From: an uncultured Peptococcaceae bacterium
GTDB taxonomy: Bacteria; Bacillota; Desulfotomaculia; Desulfotomaculales; Desulfocucumaceae
Assembly: GCA_958417755.1 (NCBI GenBank)
Contig: CATZDY010000030.1
Location: 1-26,933, forward strand
Length of the DNA stretch: 26,933 nucleotides
Direction: 5' to 3'
Shown in pieces: positions 15,086 through 24,233 of this stretch. Under the pieces are notes generated by a model. The model saw nothing but the letters and a program-made list of their open reading frames with translations. It did no database searches and was not told where the DNA came from. Each line of letters begins with the position of its first letter. The stretch's first letter is position 1. The translations under genes were made by a program, and so were the position numbers.

Positions 15086-15841
15086 TTAGAATTTTCTTTC
15101 CAACCAATCCAAAAATCGGGTTGTTTTTAAATTTGACTCCAAATAATACTGCAAAAAACCTCGCAAAGCCATCTGTATCTCTTTTTTCTTTTTTTCATCA
15201 ATTTTTAAGCGGACGAAACGATCCATGGGCCAATGTAACAATAACCTTAGGATTGCTACAGAGCCTTGACTTAAGGAAACAAAAGAAATTTGTTCTTGTT
15301 CTTTTCCACAGGCTTCACAAACCAGTCCTCCCAGGGCAGGGATAAAAAGCATCCTTGGGGCAAGCTCTTGTTTTCCACATAAAACACAACCATTCAAATG
15401 TGGGCAATATCCAGTTAAACAGAGCAATTTCAATTCAAAAGCCCTGACTATATGATAGGCCACATCATCTTGCCATTGTTTTAACGTTTCCAATAACAAA
15501 GACAAAATACCCGGTATAGACTCCCATTCCGGCAGTATGGCATCTACCAATTCTGCAAAATACGCTGCATAGGATAATCCCTCCAGGCTTTCCTTTATTT
15601 GTGAAAAAAAATATATACCTTCACATTGTTCCACAGTATGCAATGTTCGTCCTTTACGCACCAATAATTTTGAATATGTAAAGGGTTGCAAGGCACCTCT
15701 TTTACGGCTTGAAGGCTTATCCACCCCATGGGCCACTACTTTATATTTTCCCTGGTCTCGGGACAATAGGGTTAATACCCTATCTGCTTCTCGCATGGTA
15801 ATAGATTTAAGAATAAAAGCTTCATCTTGATATACTTGCAT
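15086..15841 (-). CDS. recO: DNA repair protein RecO
   Basis: RecO helps RecR load RecA onto SSB-coated single-stranded DNA in gap repair and anneals complementary strands. The 251-residue protein has an N-terminal OB-fold (about 1-80) and a C-terminal helical domain with a zinc site (C146, C152, C155, C175, C178 are available). The ATG chosen (15841) has AAAGGG 7 bases upstream; an ATG one codon earlier and a TTG before that are worse spaced. It follows corA by 32 bases. In B. subtilis recO is beside era; here corA and a terminator separate them. Confidence 0.95.
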   Translation of the reverse strand: MQVYQDEAFILKSITMREADRVLTLLSRDQGKYKVVAHGVDKPSSRKRGALQPFTYSKLLVRKGRTLHTVEQCEGIYFFSQIKESLEGLSYAAYFAELVDAILPEWESIPGILSLLLETLKQWQDDVAYHIVRAFELKLLCLTGYCPHLNGCVLCGKQELAPRMLFIPALGGLVCEACGKEQEQISFVSLSQGSVAILRLLLHWPMDRFVRLKIDEKKKKEIQMALRGFLQYYLESNLKTTRFLDWLERKF

Positions 15842-15873
15842 CATCAATCCCTTTTTCTACAACAATTCTTTCT

Positions 15874-16845
15874 TTATAGCCACTTATTCATCCTAAAAAT
15901 CATATACATATACAGAGAAACGCCTAATAAACCAACAGTAATCATCAACGTAGAAACAATGGAATCCTGAGCAGGCAAAGGTACATTCATCCCAAAAAAT
16001 CCAGTAACAAAGGTCAAAGGCATAAATATAGTGGATATAACTGTTAATATTCGCATGGTTTCATTGGTTCTGGCACTAATAACAGAGTAATATGTAGCCA
16101 GAGCACCCTCTACCAATGTTGAAAATCCCTCAATGGAATCAATGATTCGTTCAATATGGTCCAATAAATCCAAATAATAGGGTTTATTCTCTTCCTCCAC
16201 ATGGAAGGAATAATTCCCATTGACACTGGTAAAAATTTTCTTTTGTGACAAAATAGCCCTACGCATGGAAAGAATTGTTTTCTTTAAATCCAAAATCTCT
16301 TCTGTTACTTCCTTAGTAGGCTGTTCATACAAATCATCTTCTAAATCTTCTATCCGTTGATCAATCCGTTCCACAACGGGAAAATACATATCTGTAATGC
16401 CGTCAATCAGAGAATATAAGAAAAAATCTGTTCCTTTTCGCATCATTTCCAACCGGTTGTCCAAGCATTCTCTGGCGATGCGTCCCAAAGTAGGCAATGT
16501 ACGTCGATGCAATGTGACCACAAAATTTTTGCCTAAATATACATTCAATTGTTCCAAAGATATTTCCACATCTTTTTCTTCTTCATAACGCAAAGCATGC
16601 AACACAAAAAAATAATAATCATCATAATTATCCACTTTAGCCCTAGGGCTGTAATGGGTACAGTCCTCCACAGTTAAGCTGTGAAAATCAAAAGCATCTG
16701 CCACTTCAATGACTTCCTCTTCTGTAAAATCAAACAAATCAACCCAAAGCAGGTTTTCATCATGATAGGAAAGTCCTTTTGGGGTCAATTCTACATCATG
16801 CAAAATGCTATTTTGCTTTGCATCAAAAAAATACGTTTTAATCAT
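15874..16845 (-). CDS. corA: CorA-family magnesium/cobalt transporter
   Basis: The 323-residue protein has the CorA layout: a large N-terminal cytoplasmic domain, a long charged helix (about 150-230), and two C-terminal membrane helices. The first helix ends in the pore signature GMN within VTGFFGMNVP. The second is followed by a short basic tail (FRMNKWL). The start is ATG 16845, 5 bases after GGGGGGTGA. A longer reading from 16875 would put that ribosome binding site inside the gene. It leads the corA-recO-DUF4342 unit. Mg2+ is the default substrate; some relatives carry Co2+, Ni2+ or Zn2+, or export. Confidence 0.95.
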   Translation of the reverse strand: MIKTYFFDAKQNSILHDVELTPKGLSYHDENLLWVDLFDFTEEEVIEVADAFDFHSLTVEDCTHYSPRAKVDNYDDYYFFVLHALRYEEEKDVEISLEQLNVYLGKNFVVTLHRRTLPTLGRIARECLDNRLEMMRKGTDFFLYSLIDGITDMYFPVVERIDQRIEDLEDDLYEQPTKEVTEEILDLKKTILSMRRAILSQKKIFTSVNGNYSFHVEEENKPYYLDLLDHIERIIDSIEGFSTLVEGALATYYSVISARTNETMRILTVISTIFMPLTFVTGFFGMNVPLPAQDSIVSTLMITVGLLGVSLYMYMIFRMNKWL

Positions 16846-16947
16846 CGGGCTCACCCCCCGAATTTTATAATTCAATCTTTTTTATAAACTTATCCACACT
16901 ATCGATGTTTTTTAATTCATGAATGCGGTAAATTATATACATTGTAT

Positions 16948-16976
16948 ATCCTATATCCTTTGTTCCAGCAAGTCAA
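16948..16976 (-). promoter_or_regulatory. possible sigma-A promoter of corA
   Basis: On the minus strand, TTGACT (16971-16976) and TAGGAT (16948-16953) are 17 bases apart. A TATAAT hexamer slightly downstream lacks a matching -35 at the right distance. This would leave a leader of about 95 bases before corA. I did not recognise an M-box or other Mg2+ riboswitch there. Confidence 0.45.
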
Positions 16977-16999
16977 TTCTTCCCTAAAGTTTACCCATT

Positions 17000-17038
17000 C
17001 CTTAAATAAATTTAGCATCAGCTTACATTTATTTAAGG
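17000..17038. repeat. 12-bp perfect inverted repeat upstream of corA
   Basis: CCTTAAATAAAT (17000-17011) is mirrored by ATTTATTTAAGG (17027-17038) around a 15-base spacer. It lies between the era terminator and the corA promoter. It may be an auxiliary hairpin behind the terminator or an operator; no regulator is identified. Confidence 0.4.
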
Positions 17039-17050
17039 ATAAAATAAAAA

Positions 17051-17088
17051 CCAGTCTTTAAGGATATCCGAGTTGCCAAAAAGACTGG
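17051..17088 (-). terminator. intrinsic terminator of the yqfC-era operon
   Basis: On the minus strand, CCAGTCTTT (17088-17080) pairs with AAAGACTGG (17059-17051), followed directly by TTTTTATTTT. It lies 31 bases after the era stop and matches a classical Rho-independent terminator. Confidence 0.85.
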
Positions 17089-17118
17089 AAGATGCAAATA
17101 CTCTTCTGATAAGCTTAT

Positions 17119-18012
17119 TTATTGTTGGCTCCCATAACCAAAACGATGAATCAAAGCATCCTTATTGCGCCAATCACTCACAACCTTGACTCGAAGCTCT
17201 AAAAATATTTTAGAACCCAATAAAGCCTCCATCTCTTCCCGAGCCTGCTGACCTATTTTTTTAATCATAGACCCTCCTTTGCCGATCAAAATGGCTTTTT
17301 GGGAATCACGCTCAGTATAAATCACAGCCCGTATCACCACCAAACCATTGGACTTTTCTGCCACATCTTCCACCACCACTGCCACAGCATGGGGAACCTC
17401 TTGGGCAGTATAACGCAGGGTCTTTTCCCGAATCAATTCAGCCATAATAAAACGTTCCGGTCGGTCAGTAATCATATCAGGGGGATAATATTGAGGCCCA
17501 ACGGGTAAATAATTCACCACCACTTGCAACAATCTATCCACATTCTCTCCAGCAAGGGCTGATACAGGGATAATTTCACTAAAATCATGCCATTGACTGT
17601 ACTGTTGAATCAAAGGCAATAATTCTTCCTTAGCCAGGCGATCAATTTTATTCATCACCAAAATAACCGGGGTTTTTACTTGTTTCAGCTGTTGTAAAAT
17701 ATAGGTGTCACCAGCTCCAGGTTCCACTGCTTCTACCATAAAAAGAACCAAATCAACTTCTTGCAATGTATTGAGAGCAACTTCCACCATTTGTTCCCCC
17801 AAGCGATGTTTAGGTTTATGAATTCCTGGCGTATCCAATACTATCAATTGCGCATCCTGCTTTGTAATAATGCAATTAATTTTATGTCTAGTGGTTTGAG
17901 GCTTATCCGAGACAATGGCAATCTTTTGCCCAACCAAACAGTTTAGCAAAGTTGATTTTCCTACATTAGGACGTCCAATCAGCGTGGCAAATCCTGATTT
18001 AAACTCAGCCAT
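17119..18012 (-). CDS. era: GTPase Era
   Basis: Era is the essential GTPase that binds the 3' end of 16S rRNA and assists 30S assembly. The 297-residue protein shows the GTPase motifs in order: GRPNVGKS (13-20), DTPG (60-63), NKID (121-124) and SAL at about 151. A C-terminal KH domain carries GKGG (244-247). ATG 18012 is 8 bases from AAGGAG; the GTG one codon earlier is an alternative. The start overlaps the cdd stop by 8 bases. The ybeY-dgkA-cdd-era order is conserved in Firmicutes. Confidence 0.98.
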   Translation of the reverse strand: MAEFKSGFATLIGRPNVGKSTLLNCLVGQKIAIVSDKPQTTRHKINCIITKQDAQLIVLDTPGIHKPKHRLGEQMVEVALNTLQEVDLVLFMVEAVEPGAGDTYILQQLKQVKTPVILVMNKIDRLAKEELLPLIQQYSQWHDFSEIIPVSALAGENVDRLLQVVVNYLPVGPQYYPPDMITDRPERFIMAELIREKTLRYTAQEVPHAVAVVVEDVAEKSNGLVVIRAVIYTERDSQKAILIGKGGSMIKKIGQQAREEMEALLGSKIFLELRVKVVSDWRNKDALIHRFGYGSQQ

Positions 18013-18424
18013 CACAACTCGCTCCTTTTCCTTTGGCAGAGGTCAAGTGAAATCCTACAGGTAGAAGTTCTGCCATTGTCTTTTCCACCCAGTCTCCCCT
18101 TTGATTTGCCATATACACCATAATATTTGGGCCAAATTCAGCCAATACCTGACGACAAGCCCCACAAGGGCTAATATGTTTGTTACTATCAGAGGCTATA
18201 GCAATGGCTGTAAAAGATTTTACCCCTGTACTTACAGCTTTAAACAAGGCTACACGCTCAGCACAGCAAGTAAGTCCATAGGAAGCATTCTCTACATTAC
18301 AGCCAGTATACACTACACCATTTTCCCCCAACAAAGCTGCGCCCACCCGTAATGTTGAATAAGGAGCATAGGCATATTGCCTTGCTTCTAAAGCAGCCTT
18401 TACCAATGCTTTCAACAAAAACAC
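18005..18424 (-). CDS. cdd: cytidine deaminase
   Basis: The enzyme deaminates cytidine and deoxycytidine to uridine and deoxyuridine in pyrimidine salvage. It has 139 residues, the length of the small tetrameric class. The zinc and proton-shuttle residues are visible as C54-A-E56 in TCCAERVAL and C87/C90 in PCGACRQ. The start is GTG 18424, a few bases after AGGATAGGAA. It begins 7 bases after the dgkA stop and overlaps era, so translation is probably coupled. Confidence 0.96.
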   Translation of the reverse strand: MFLLKALVKAALEARQYAYAPYSTLRVGAALLGENGVVYTGCNVENASYGLTCCAERVALFKAVSTGVKSFTAIAIASDSNKHISPCGACRQVLAEFGPNIMVYMANQRGDWVEKTMAELLPVGFHLTSAKGKGASCDG

Positions 18425-18431
18425 TCCGTTC

Positions 18432-18830
18432 CTATCCTAAAATCAGTTGCCTCCAATAAGGGAGAAAAACCAATATTCCAATACACACAGCCACCAAAGC
18501 AGCCACCAATACGGCCCCTGCCGCAGCATCTTTGGCTGCACCAGCCAAGGGATGCCGCCCTTTTACAGTGACATCCACCGTTGCTTCCAAGGCTGTATTA
18601 CACAATTCAGCCACCCAAACCAAGGCAATGGCAAACAACAACAAAGCCATTTCACCTGATTTTATTTGAAAACCCCAAGCCATGGCCAAAACCAAAATAG
18701 TGATAACCACATGAAACCGCATATTAGGCTGGGTCTTTACAGTATAACCAATGCCTTTTAAGGCATAACCAAAACTTTTACAAAAACGTTTTCGGTTCAA
18801 TAAAAAATCCCTTTTAGACAATGGATTCAC
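18432..18830 (-). CDS. dgkA: DgkA-family diacylglycerol/undecaprenol kinase
   Basis: This is a small integral-membrane lipid kinase. Gram-positive members phosphorylate undecaprenol. The 132-residue protein has a basic N-terminus, three hydrophobic helices (about 40-55, 60-78 and 104-123), and the family motif AELCNTALEATVD (74-86) containing the catalytic and metal-binding glutamates, followed by KDAAAGAVL. The start is GTG 18830, which overlaps the ybeY stop in a GTGA arrangement. This implies translational coupling and explains the poor ribosome binding site. Confidence 0.95.
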   Translation of the reverse strand: MNPLSKRDFLLNRKRFCKSFGYALKGIGYTVKTQPNMRFHVVITILVLAMAWGFQIKSGEMALLLFAIALVWVAELCNTALEATVDVTVKGRHPLAGAAKDAAAGAVLVAALVAVCIGILVFLPYWRQLILG

Positions 18831-19285
18831 CGTCCCAAACCCAGACAGGACAAAGCTGCTTCCTCTTTTTGGCGCATTGCTTGTTGTTCTTCCTCTGAGG
18901 CATGGTCATATCCCAACAGATGCAGTACCCCATGGGCTGTTAAATAAGCCACTTCTCGCAAATTTCCATGCCCATAGGCCTCCCCTTGCTCCACGGCTTT
19001 TTCTAAGGATATCACCACATCACCCAACATTCTTTCCTCTCCGCCATCCAACAAAGGTTCCCCCTCTTCTAAGGCAAAGGAAAGTACATCTGTAGGCGCA
19101 TCCATCTCACGATAAGATAAATTCAATTGCTGTATGTATGCATTATCTACAAACACGATGCTTATCTCACTCTCTTCATGTACACCTTCCTGTGCAAGTA
19201 CAGTGAGAGCCACCTTTTCCACCATTTGTTCCAAAACATCATCAACTGGTACTTTTTTCTGTAAGTTGCTTACGAGAACTGGCAT
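18827..19285 (-). CDS. ybeY: endoribonuclease YbeY
   Basis: YbeY is a zinc metalloprotein involved in 16S rRNA 3'-end maturation and ribosome quality control. The 152-residue protein carries the diagnostic motif HGVLHLLGYDH (H118, H122, H128) plus APTDVLSFAL and GDVVIS. ATG 19285 overlaps the end of yqfF by 44 bases, with GGAG 11 bases upstream. Its neighbours phoH and era both act with the ribosome, consistent with a maturation cluster. Confidence 0.97.
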   Translation of the reverse strand: MPVLVSNLQKKVPVDDVLEQMVEKVALTVLAQEGVHEESEISIVFVDNAYIQQLNLSYREMDAPTDVLSFALEEGEPLLDGGEERMLGDVVISLEKAVEQGEAYGHGNLREVAYLTAHGVLHLLGYDHASEEEQQAMRQKEEAALSCLGLGR

Positions 19286-21425
19286 CGCGTAACTTTCTCC
19301 TCTCCATCTCTGTTGCTATCTCTGGATACTCCGTACGGGCATGAAACATGCCACTTAATATTTTCAAAAAGGAATTGGTAATTGTATCCAAATCCTTTAA
19401 GGTAAGATCACATTCATCCAATTGTCCATCCAATAGCTTCTCCCGGATTAATTTTCGAACCATACTTTCAATCCGCCCGTGATTGCGAGTTTGCAAGGAT
19501 CGAACCGCTGCTTCCACAGTATCAGCCAGCATCACAATGGCTGCCTCTTTGGTTTGGGGTTTAGGCCCTTCATACCTGAATTCATCTTCATTCACATGTT
19601 CCACCCCATTGGCTTCCACAGCTTTATGATAAAAAAAGCCTACCAAACTAACGCCATGATGCTGGGCAATGATATCTTGAATGATAGGGGGTAAATCATA
19701 CTCCCGGGCCAGCTCCAGTCCATCTTTCACATGGGAAATAAGAATCAATGTACTTAAACTGGGAGCAATTTTATCATGGGGATTGTCAGAAGTTATCTGA
19801 TTTTCAATGAAAAAATAAGGTCTTTTCATCTTACCTATGTCATGATAGTACGCCCCAACCCGGGCCAATAAACTTGCCCCCCCCACTTCTTCTGTGGCAG
19901 CTTCCGCTAAATTAGCCACCAAAATGCTATGATGATATGTCCCAGGGGCTTCTGTCATTAATCTTTTTAACAAAGGGCTACTAGGTTGCGATAACTCTAA
20001 TAATTTCACAGAAGAAGTAATGCTAAAAGTACTTTCCAAATAGGGCAAAGCGCCAATGGTTAATACAGAAGAAATAAAACCATTGCTAATTCCTAACAAA
20101 AGAGCTGATACCACTATCAATGGTAAGGATATGCCAGCAATAACCCCCATAATTAAAATAATCATAATCGTAGCAATTCCTGTATAAATTCCTGCTCGTA
20201 CCAAATCTCTCTTTTGCTTTAATTGACTAACACTAAAAATGCCCGCAAATCCGCCTACAAAACCTACTAAACCAAATTCCAAACGGTTTCCAGAAGTAAA
20301 TGCCAACAAAAAGCTAAGCACTGCCACCACCAATATGGCTAATCGGGAATCCAATAAAATCGCTATCAGCATTCCTGCGGCAGACAAAGGCACCAAATAC
20401 CCCGTCATTGTGGTAAGCTGAGGCCACATGGTAAAATTGATGGATAAAATCCCCTTGGCAATCACCATGACGAATAATACAACAAGACCCAATAAATATA
20501 AATATCCTGCATGTTGATAGATTTCTTGGTTTTGTTGGTATATATAAAGCAAAATAAGTATCATCATCACAGCTACCAATAAAGCACTACCCAAAACACC
20601 TTGCCAAGAAGCCAATGACTTGGTTAACCCCAAGGCCTCTAATTTCTTCATATGTTCCTCAGTGGCTACTTCTCCAATGCCAATGATCTTTTCACCTTGC
20701 CTGATTTGAATCATAACAGGCTCTACGGAATCCCTGGCTGCCTTTTGTAAATCTTTATACCTTGCTTCATAAAATACCATATTGGGTTGCACATAATAAT
20801 TGACTAACCCTTGTCCCACATTCACATAAGCTTTGTCCAAGCCCATATTTTCAATCACTGCCGAAATTTCAACTTTACTCTGTTCTAAATCCTCCTGGGT
20901 AATACCCCTTTCCATGGTTACAGTAATACTTTTATTCAATTCTTGTTCCAAACGGGATAAAGAATCATCTTCTGTGGTTGCCAATACAGATAAATCTGAC
21001 CGGGATAAAGCAAAAGGCAAAAGACTTTTGATGCGATCTTCTTTTTCCCCAGCATCCATATTTTCCTTTTGCTGAATGGCCCGAATGGAATCCAATAATG
21101 TTGCGATATCTTGACAAATGGCAGAACTGGTTTGATCATTGATTTCATAGGCTGCTTGCTTGTCCACTGCGGTTGCTGCTTGTTGTCTCTTTTCCTCTGT
21201 TCTCCATGTATCCTCAAAAGTAAGATCCTTAGGAGCATACACATCTTCCTTCGATACTTCACCCAATTTCAAATCCACTTGTTGGGGCATAAAGGAAAGG
21301 GAAATAATCAAAGTAAACAGAAGAAAAAATATTCCTCCTGCAAAGCCCCTTCGAACATTGCGTTGTTTTGCTGCTTTTACTAGCCAAGCAATCATGGTTT
21401 TGCCTATTGTTTTTAATGACATCAT
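19242..21425 (-). CDS. yqfF: 7TM-HD membrane phosphohydrolase YqfF (PgpH-type)
   Basis: The family member PgpH is a c-di-AMP phosphodiesterase. This 727-residue protein has an N-terminal membrane helix (about 28-46), a long extracytoplasmic region (about 50-270), a cluster of hydrophobic helices (about 275-460), and a cytoplasmic HD domain. The HD domain shows paired histidines H498/H499 (GTYHHS), H528-D529 (YYHDIGKMKRP) and a later AQHHG. ATG 21425 overlaps the phoH stop; a second ATG follows directly and either could be used. The c-di-AMP substrate is inferred from family membership. Confidence 0.95.
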   Translation of the reverse strand: MMSLKTIGKTMIAWLVKAAKQRNVRRGFAGGIFFLLFTLIISLSFMPQQVDLKLGEVSKEDVYAPKDLTFEDTWRTEEKRQQAATAVDKQAAYEINDQTSSAICQDIATLLDSIRAIQQKENMDAGEKEDRIKSLLPFALSRSDLSVLATTEDDSLSRLEQELNKSITVTMERGITQEDLEQSKVEISAVIENMGLDKAYVNVGQGLVNYYVQPNMVFYEARYKDLQKAARDSVEPVMIQIRQGEKIIGIGEVATEEHMKKLEALGLTKSLASWQGVLGSALLVAVMMILILLYIYQQNQEIYQHAGYLYLLGLVVLFVMVIAKGILSINFTMWPQLTTMTGYLVPLSAAGMLIAILLDSRLAILVVAVLSFLLAFTSGNRLEFGLVGFVGGFAGIFSVSQLKQKRDLVRAGIYTGIATIMIILIMGVIAGISLPLIVVSALLLGISNGFISSVLTIGALPYLESTFSITSSVKLLELSQPSSPLLKRLMTEAPGTYHHSILVANLAEAATEEVGGASLLARVGAYYHDIGKMKRPYFFIENQITSDNPHDKIAPSLSTLILISHVKDGLELAREYDLPPIIQDIIAQHHGVSLVGFFYHKAVEANGVEHVNEDEFRYEGPKPQTKEAAIVMLADTVEAAVRSLQTRNHGRIESMVRKLIREKLLDGQLDECDLTLKDLDTITNSFLKILSGMFHARTEYPEIATEMERRKLRDASSRKQLTEKSTS

Positions 21426-22405
21426 ACCTTCATCCCTCGTTGGGTATCTTTTCCTTCCTGCTCATAAGCTTTTATAATTTCCCGCACCAACGGATGACGA
21501 ACCACATCAACAGTGGTTAAGTATTGAAAATCTATTCCTTGAATGGCTGGTAAAATCTTTTGGGCATGAACCAAACCAGAAACTTGGCCTGGGGGTAAAT
21601 CCACCTGGGTAATATCCCCAGTAATAACTGCTTTAGAACCAAAACCCAAGCGGGTTAAAAACATTTTCATTTGTTCCACTGTGGTATTTTGCGCCTCATC
21701 CAAGATAACAAAGGCATCCTCCAATGTACGTCCCCGCATATACGCCAAAGGGACAATTTCAATGATATTACGCTCAATATACTTTTGGGTATTTTCCCCA
21801 CCCAAGGTATCATAAAGTCCGTCATACAATGGACGTAAATATGGATCCACTTTATCCTGCAAGTCTCCTGGTAAAAAACCCAACTTTTCACCAGCTTCCA
21901 CAGCAGGACGTGTCAATACCAAACGTTGTACTTCTTTGGCCCGCAAGGCCTTTACAGCCATGACCACTGCCAAATAGGTTTTACCAGTTCCAGCAGGCCC
22001 AATGGCAAAAACAATGTCGCGCTTTTTTACTGACTCCACATATCTTTGCTGATTTAAGGTTTTGGGTTTTATTTGTTTACCCCGGGGGGTTGTAAAAATA
22101 ACCTCTTGGGCAATGCTGGACAAAGATCCATGTATACCTGAGGATACCAATTCCAAAACATATTGTATTTCACGACGGCTAAGACCATTGCCTGCTTGGT
22201 AAAAGGTTTGCAATTGCTGAAATACTTCTTCAGCAATTGCAATTTGTTCCTTTGCTCCATAAAAAATCAATTGTTCTCCCCGTACCACCACCCGAATATG
22301 CAAAGCCTCTTCAATCAAAGATAAATTCTCGTCATGACTACCAAAAATAGCAGCCACAGCACTGGGATCATTCAATACAATCCTGCTTTCAGTTTGTTCT
22401 ACCAA
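21422..22405 (-). CDS. phoH: PhoH-like ATPase (YbeZ family)
   Basis: This P-loop ATPase/RNA-helicase-like protein is commonly paired with YbeY. It has 327 residues: an N-terminal KH-like region (about 1-70), Walker A GPAGTGKT (136-143), and Walker B VILDEAQN (233-239), followed by the family motif ITGDITQVDLP. The start is TTG 22405, about 8 bases after AGAGGT. It sits between yqfD and yqfF with short gaps and shares the operon. Confidence 0.96.
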   Translation of the reverse strand: MVEQTESRIVLNDPSAVAAIFGSHDENLSLIEEALHIRVVVRGEQLIFYGAKEQIAIAEEVFQQLQTFYQAGNGLSRREIQYVLELVSSGIHGSLSSIAQEVIFTTPRGKQIKPKTLNQQRYVESVKKRDIVFAIGPAGTGKTYLAVVMAVKALRAKEVQRLVLTRPAVEAGEKLGFLPGDLQDKVDPYLRPLYDGLYDTLGGENTQKYIERNIIEIVPLAYMRGRTLEDAFVILDEAQNTTVEQMKMFLTRLGFGSKAVITGDITQVDLPPGQVSGLVHAQKILPAIQGIDFQYLTTVDVVRHPLVREIIKAYEQEGKDTQRGMKV

Positions 22406-22453
22406 TCAAAACTACCTCTTTATTAGAAATATTTTTATTCTTCTTTCCCCCTG

Positions 22454-23716
22454 CTAATATCCAGCCTCATTCGGCTCAAACTTTTTTTCTTTACCTATTT
22501 CCTCCAATGCCTCCACAAAAACTTTTATTCTTACCAAACCCTCGGCATTCTTTACTTGCAAATCTTTATCCTCTTGGACCAGTACCTGGGCATTCTTCGG
22601 CATTTTTTGAGCAATCTCTTGCATAGCTCTTTCTTTAGCCAAAGACTTTGCCTGGGCCAAGGTTCTGTCCTCAGTAAAATTTTCCATTCTTAAATATTTT
22701 TCAGTTATCAGTTCGACGGGAGCAGCTAGATTCCTCCATTGCAAAGGCTTTTTCACCTGTCGTTCCTGCTGCTCATACCCAGCGGGAATGGTCTTAGGCC
22801 CTTTTAGCATTATCTCCTTGTCCCCAATTTTCATACAAACCCTGGAAATATATTCCCCAGTAGAACGAATTCCTTCTTCATGTAACAAGGCCTCTCCATA
22901 TCCTTCATACCACACCCTGGCCCGCACCAAACCCTTGGCATGTACAATGGTTTTTTCTCCCTCCATCATTTTCTCTTGGTTCTCATCCTCAGGAATTTGC
23001 TCCTGTTCCAACGGTAGCTTAGGAGGTAGAATGATCCCAGAAATTAAAATTTGACCAGGCGTAACTGTATCCCCTTCCTGGACCAAGGGATTGCCTGATA
23101 GCACCAAAACTTCTTTCACAAGACCCGATTTGGTGGCCACAATATGAGCTGGATGTTCATCTTGCTCAGGAGGGGATACTTTTTCTGCCACCTGAATCAT
23201 CACTTTTGTTCCTTTTTTAACAACACCAACCCATGATAGGGTATCTATCTTGTCTTGAATAGCTGTTTCAATTTCAGTGGGTTCTATGGTCCACATGAAT
23301 ATCCATTTTTTCAATCCAGCTGTTTCAGCTGTTTGTAAAATTTGCTGTTTACTAACTTCTTTATTTCCCTGCACTTCCACTGACCAAACCAATGAACTGA
23401 GTAGATACAAACCAATGAAAAAAATAGCTGCTCCAATTAACAACGATTTTCGCCGACATATTTTTAGCCATAAAAAAGGAAGCCCTTTTCTATCTTGACA
23501 ATGAAATTTACAGCCCGTGCTTCTGGCAATATGACGTAATGGATGTACAGCACTCAGACGAACGGAAATCAAGATTTTGTTTTCATCCAGCCGTTGAATA
23601 TCCCATAACAAAATACCCCGTCCAGTGGCCATATTGATAAACTTTTCTAAACCATGCCCAGATACCAACAATTGCACTGTTCCTGTTAAAAAAGATAAAA
23701 ATTTAAAAATAAACAT
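22454..23716 (-). CDS. yqfD: sporulation protein YqfD
   Basis: The protein is a conserved membrane protein of sporulating Firmicutes. The N-terminal domain (about 1-90) contains the family segment GLEKFINMA ... GILLWDI. A single membrane helix lies near residues 93-112 (LLIGAAIFFIGLYLLSS), followed by a large extracytoplasmic part. I start at ATG 23716 because AAGGATGG lies 6 bases upstream and FKFLSFLTG matches family N-termini. A longer frame opens at ATG 23755 without a good site. The molecular role is not established. Confidence 0.9.
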   Translation of the reverse strand: MFIFKFLSFLTGTVQLLVSGHGLEKFINMATGRGILLWDIQRLDENKILISVRLSAVHPLRHIARSTGCKFHCQDRKGLPFLWLKICRRKSLLIGAAIFFIGLYLLSSLVWSVEVQGNKEVSKQQILQTAETAGLKKWIFMWTIEPTEIETAIQDKIDTLSWVGVVKKGTKVMIQVAEKVSPPEQDEHPAHIVATKSGLVKEVLVLSGNPLVQEGDTVTPGQILISGIILPPKLPLEQEQIPEDENQEKMMEGEKTIVHAKGLVRARVWYEGYGEALLHEEGIRSTGEYISRVCMKIGDKEIMLKGPKTIPAGYEQQERQVKKPLQWRNLAAPVELITEKYLRMENFTEDRTLAQAKSLAKERAMQEIAQKMPKNAQVLVQEDKDLQVKNAEGLVRIKVFVEALEEIGKEKKFEPNEAGY

Positions 23717-23762
23717 TGCCAACCATCCTTCGTCATCATAATGCAATGCTTTCATCCAAAAA

Positions 23763-24044
23763 TTACTTCAATTGTACCCCGTTAATTTTTCCCTCCACTT
23801 GAATCTCATCGGTAAATACATTTTTTAAACGCAAATTTTCCCCTGTAATGACCACTTCATATTCTTTGACATGTATCCGTACCCTATCTGACGAATATTC
23901 CACAATTCCTCTGTGGTTTTCAATGAACACTTGTACATCGCCTAACAGGATAATTTTAGGCAAATCCATTAATACATCACTGGGAATTTCCAATATATCA
24001 GACATTTCTCTTTTTATTTTCATTTTAAAGTCCTTCCAGGCCAT
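23763..24044 (-). CDS. yqfC: sporulation protein YqfC
   Basis: This is a 93-residue YabP/YqfC-family protein, found with yqfD in spore formers. Its body is beta-strand-rich (PKIILLGDVQVFIENHRG, then VRIHVKEYEVVITGENL), with no membrane segment. ATG 24044 has AGGGGGG 6 bases upstream. It is the first gene of the eight-gene operon and precedes yqfD by 46 bases. The mechanism is unknown. Confidence 0.92.
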   Translation of the reverse strand: MAWKDFKMKIKREMSDILEIPSDVLMDLPKIILLGDVQVFIENHRGIVEYSSDRVRIHVKEYEVVITGENLRLKNVFTDEIQVEGKINGVQLK

Positions 24045-24061
24045 GCTATCCCCCCTGACAA

Positions 24062-24091
24062 ACTATATGATGGCAAAGGATAAATCATGAC
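24062..24091 (-). promoter_or_regulatory. possible sigma-E (mother-cell sporulation) promoter of yqfC
   Basis: On the minus strand, GTCATGA (24085-24091) and CATATAGT (24062-24069) are 15 bases apart. This resembles the sigma-E consensus, roughly ATA-rich -35 and CATAcAnT -10. In B. subtilis the yqfC-yqfD pair is sporulation-controlled. The predicted start is very close to the ribosome binding site, and downstream housekeeping genes would need another promoter, so this is tentative. Confidence 0.4.
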
Positions 24092-24233
24092 CTACTGAAC
24101 CATGGGATTTTCATCATTTGATTTTTTTATGAATCAATGATAATCAATTCACAAATTTTATTGTTATAGAAACAAAACAGAATGGATTGGAAAAATCATG
24201 GTATGATAGAAGAGAGAAATAGGGGGTGTTTTC

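Noticed and set aside
16846..16947. Mg2+ riboswitch (M-box) ahead of corA
   Set aside because: The leader is short and A/T-rich with no M-box consensus or paired terminator.
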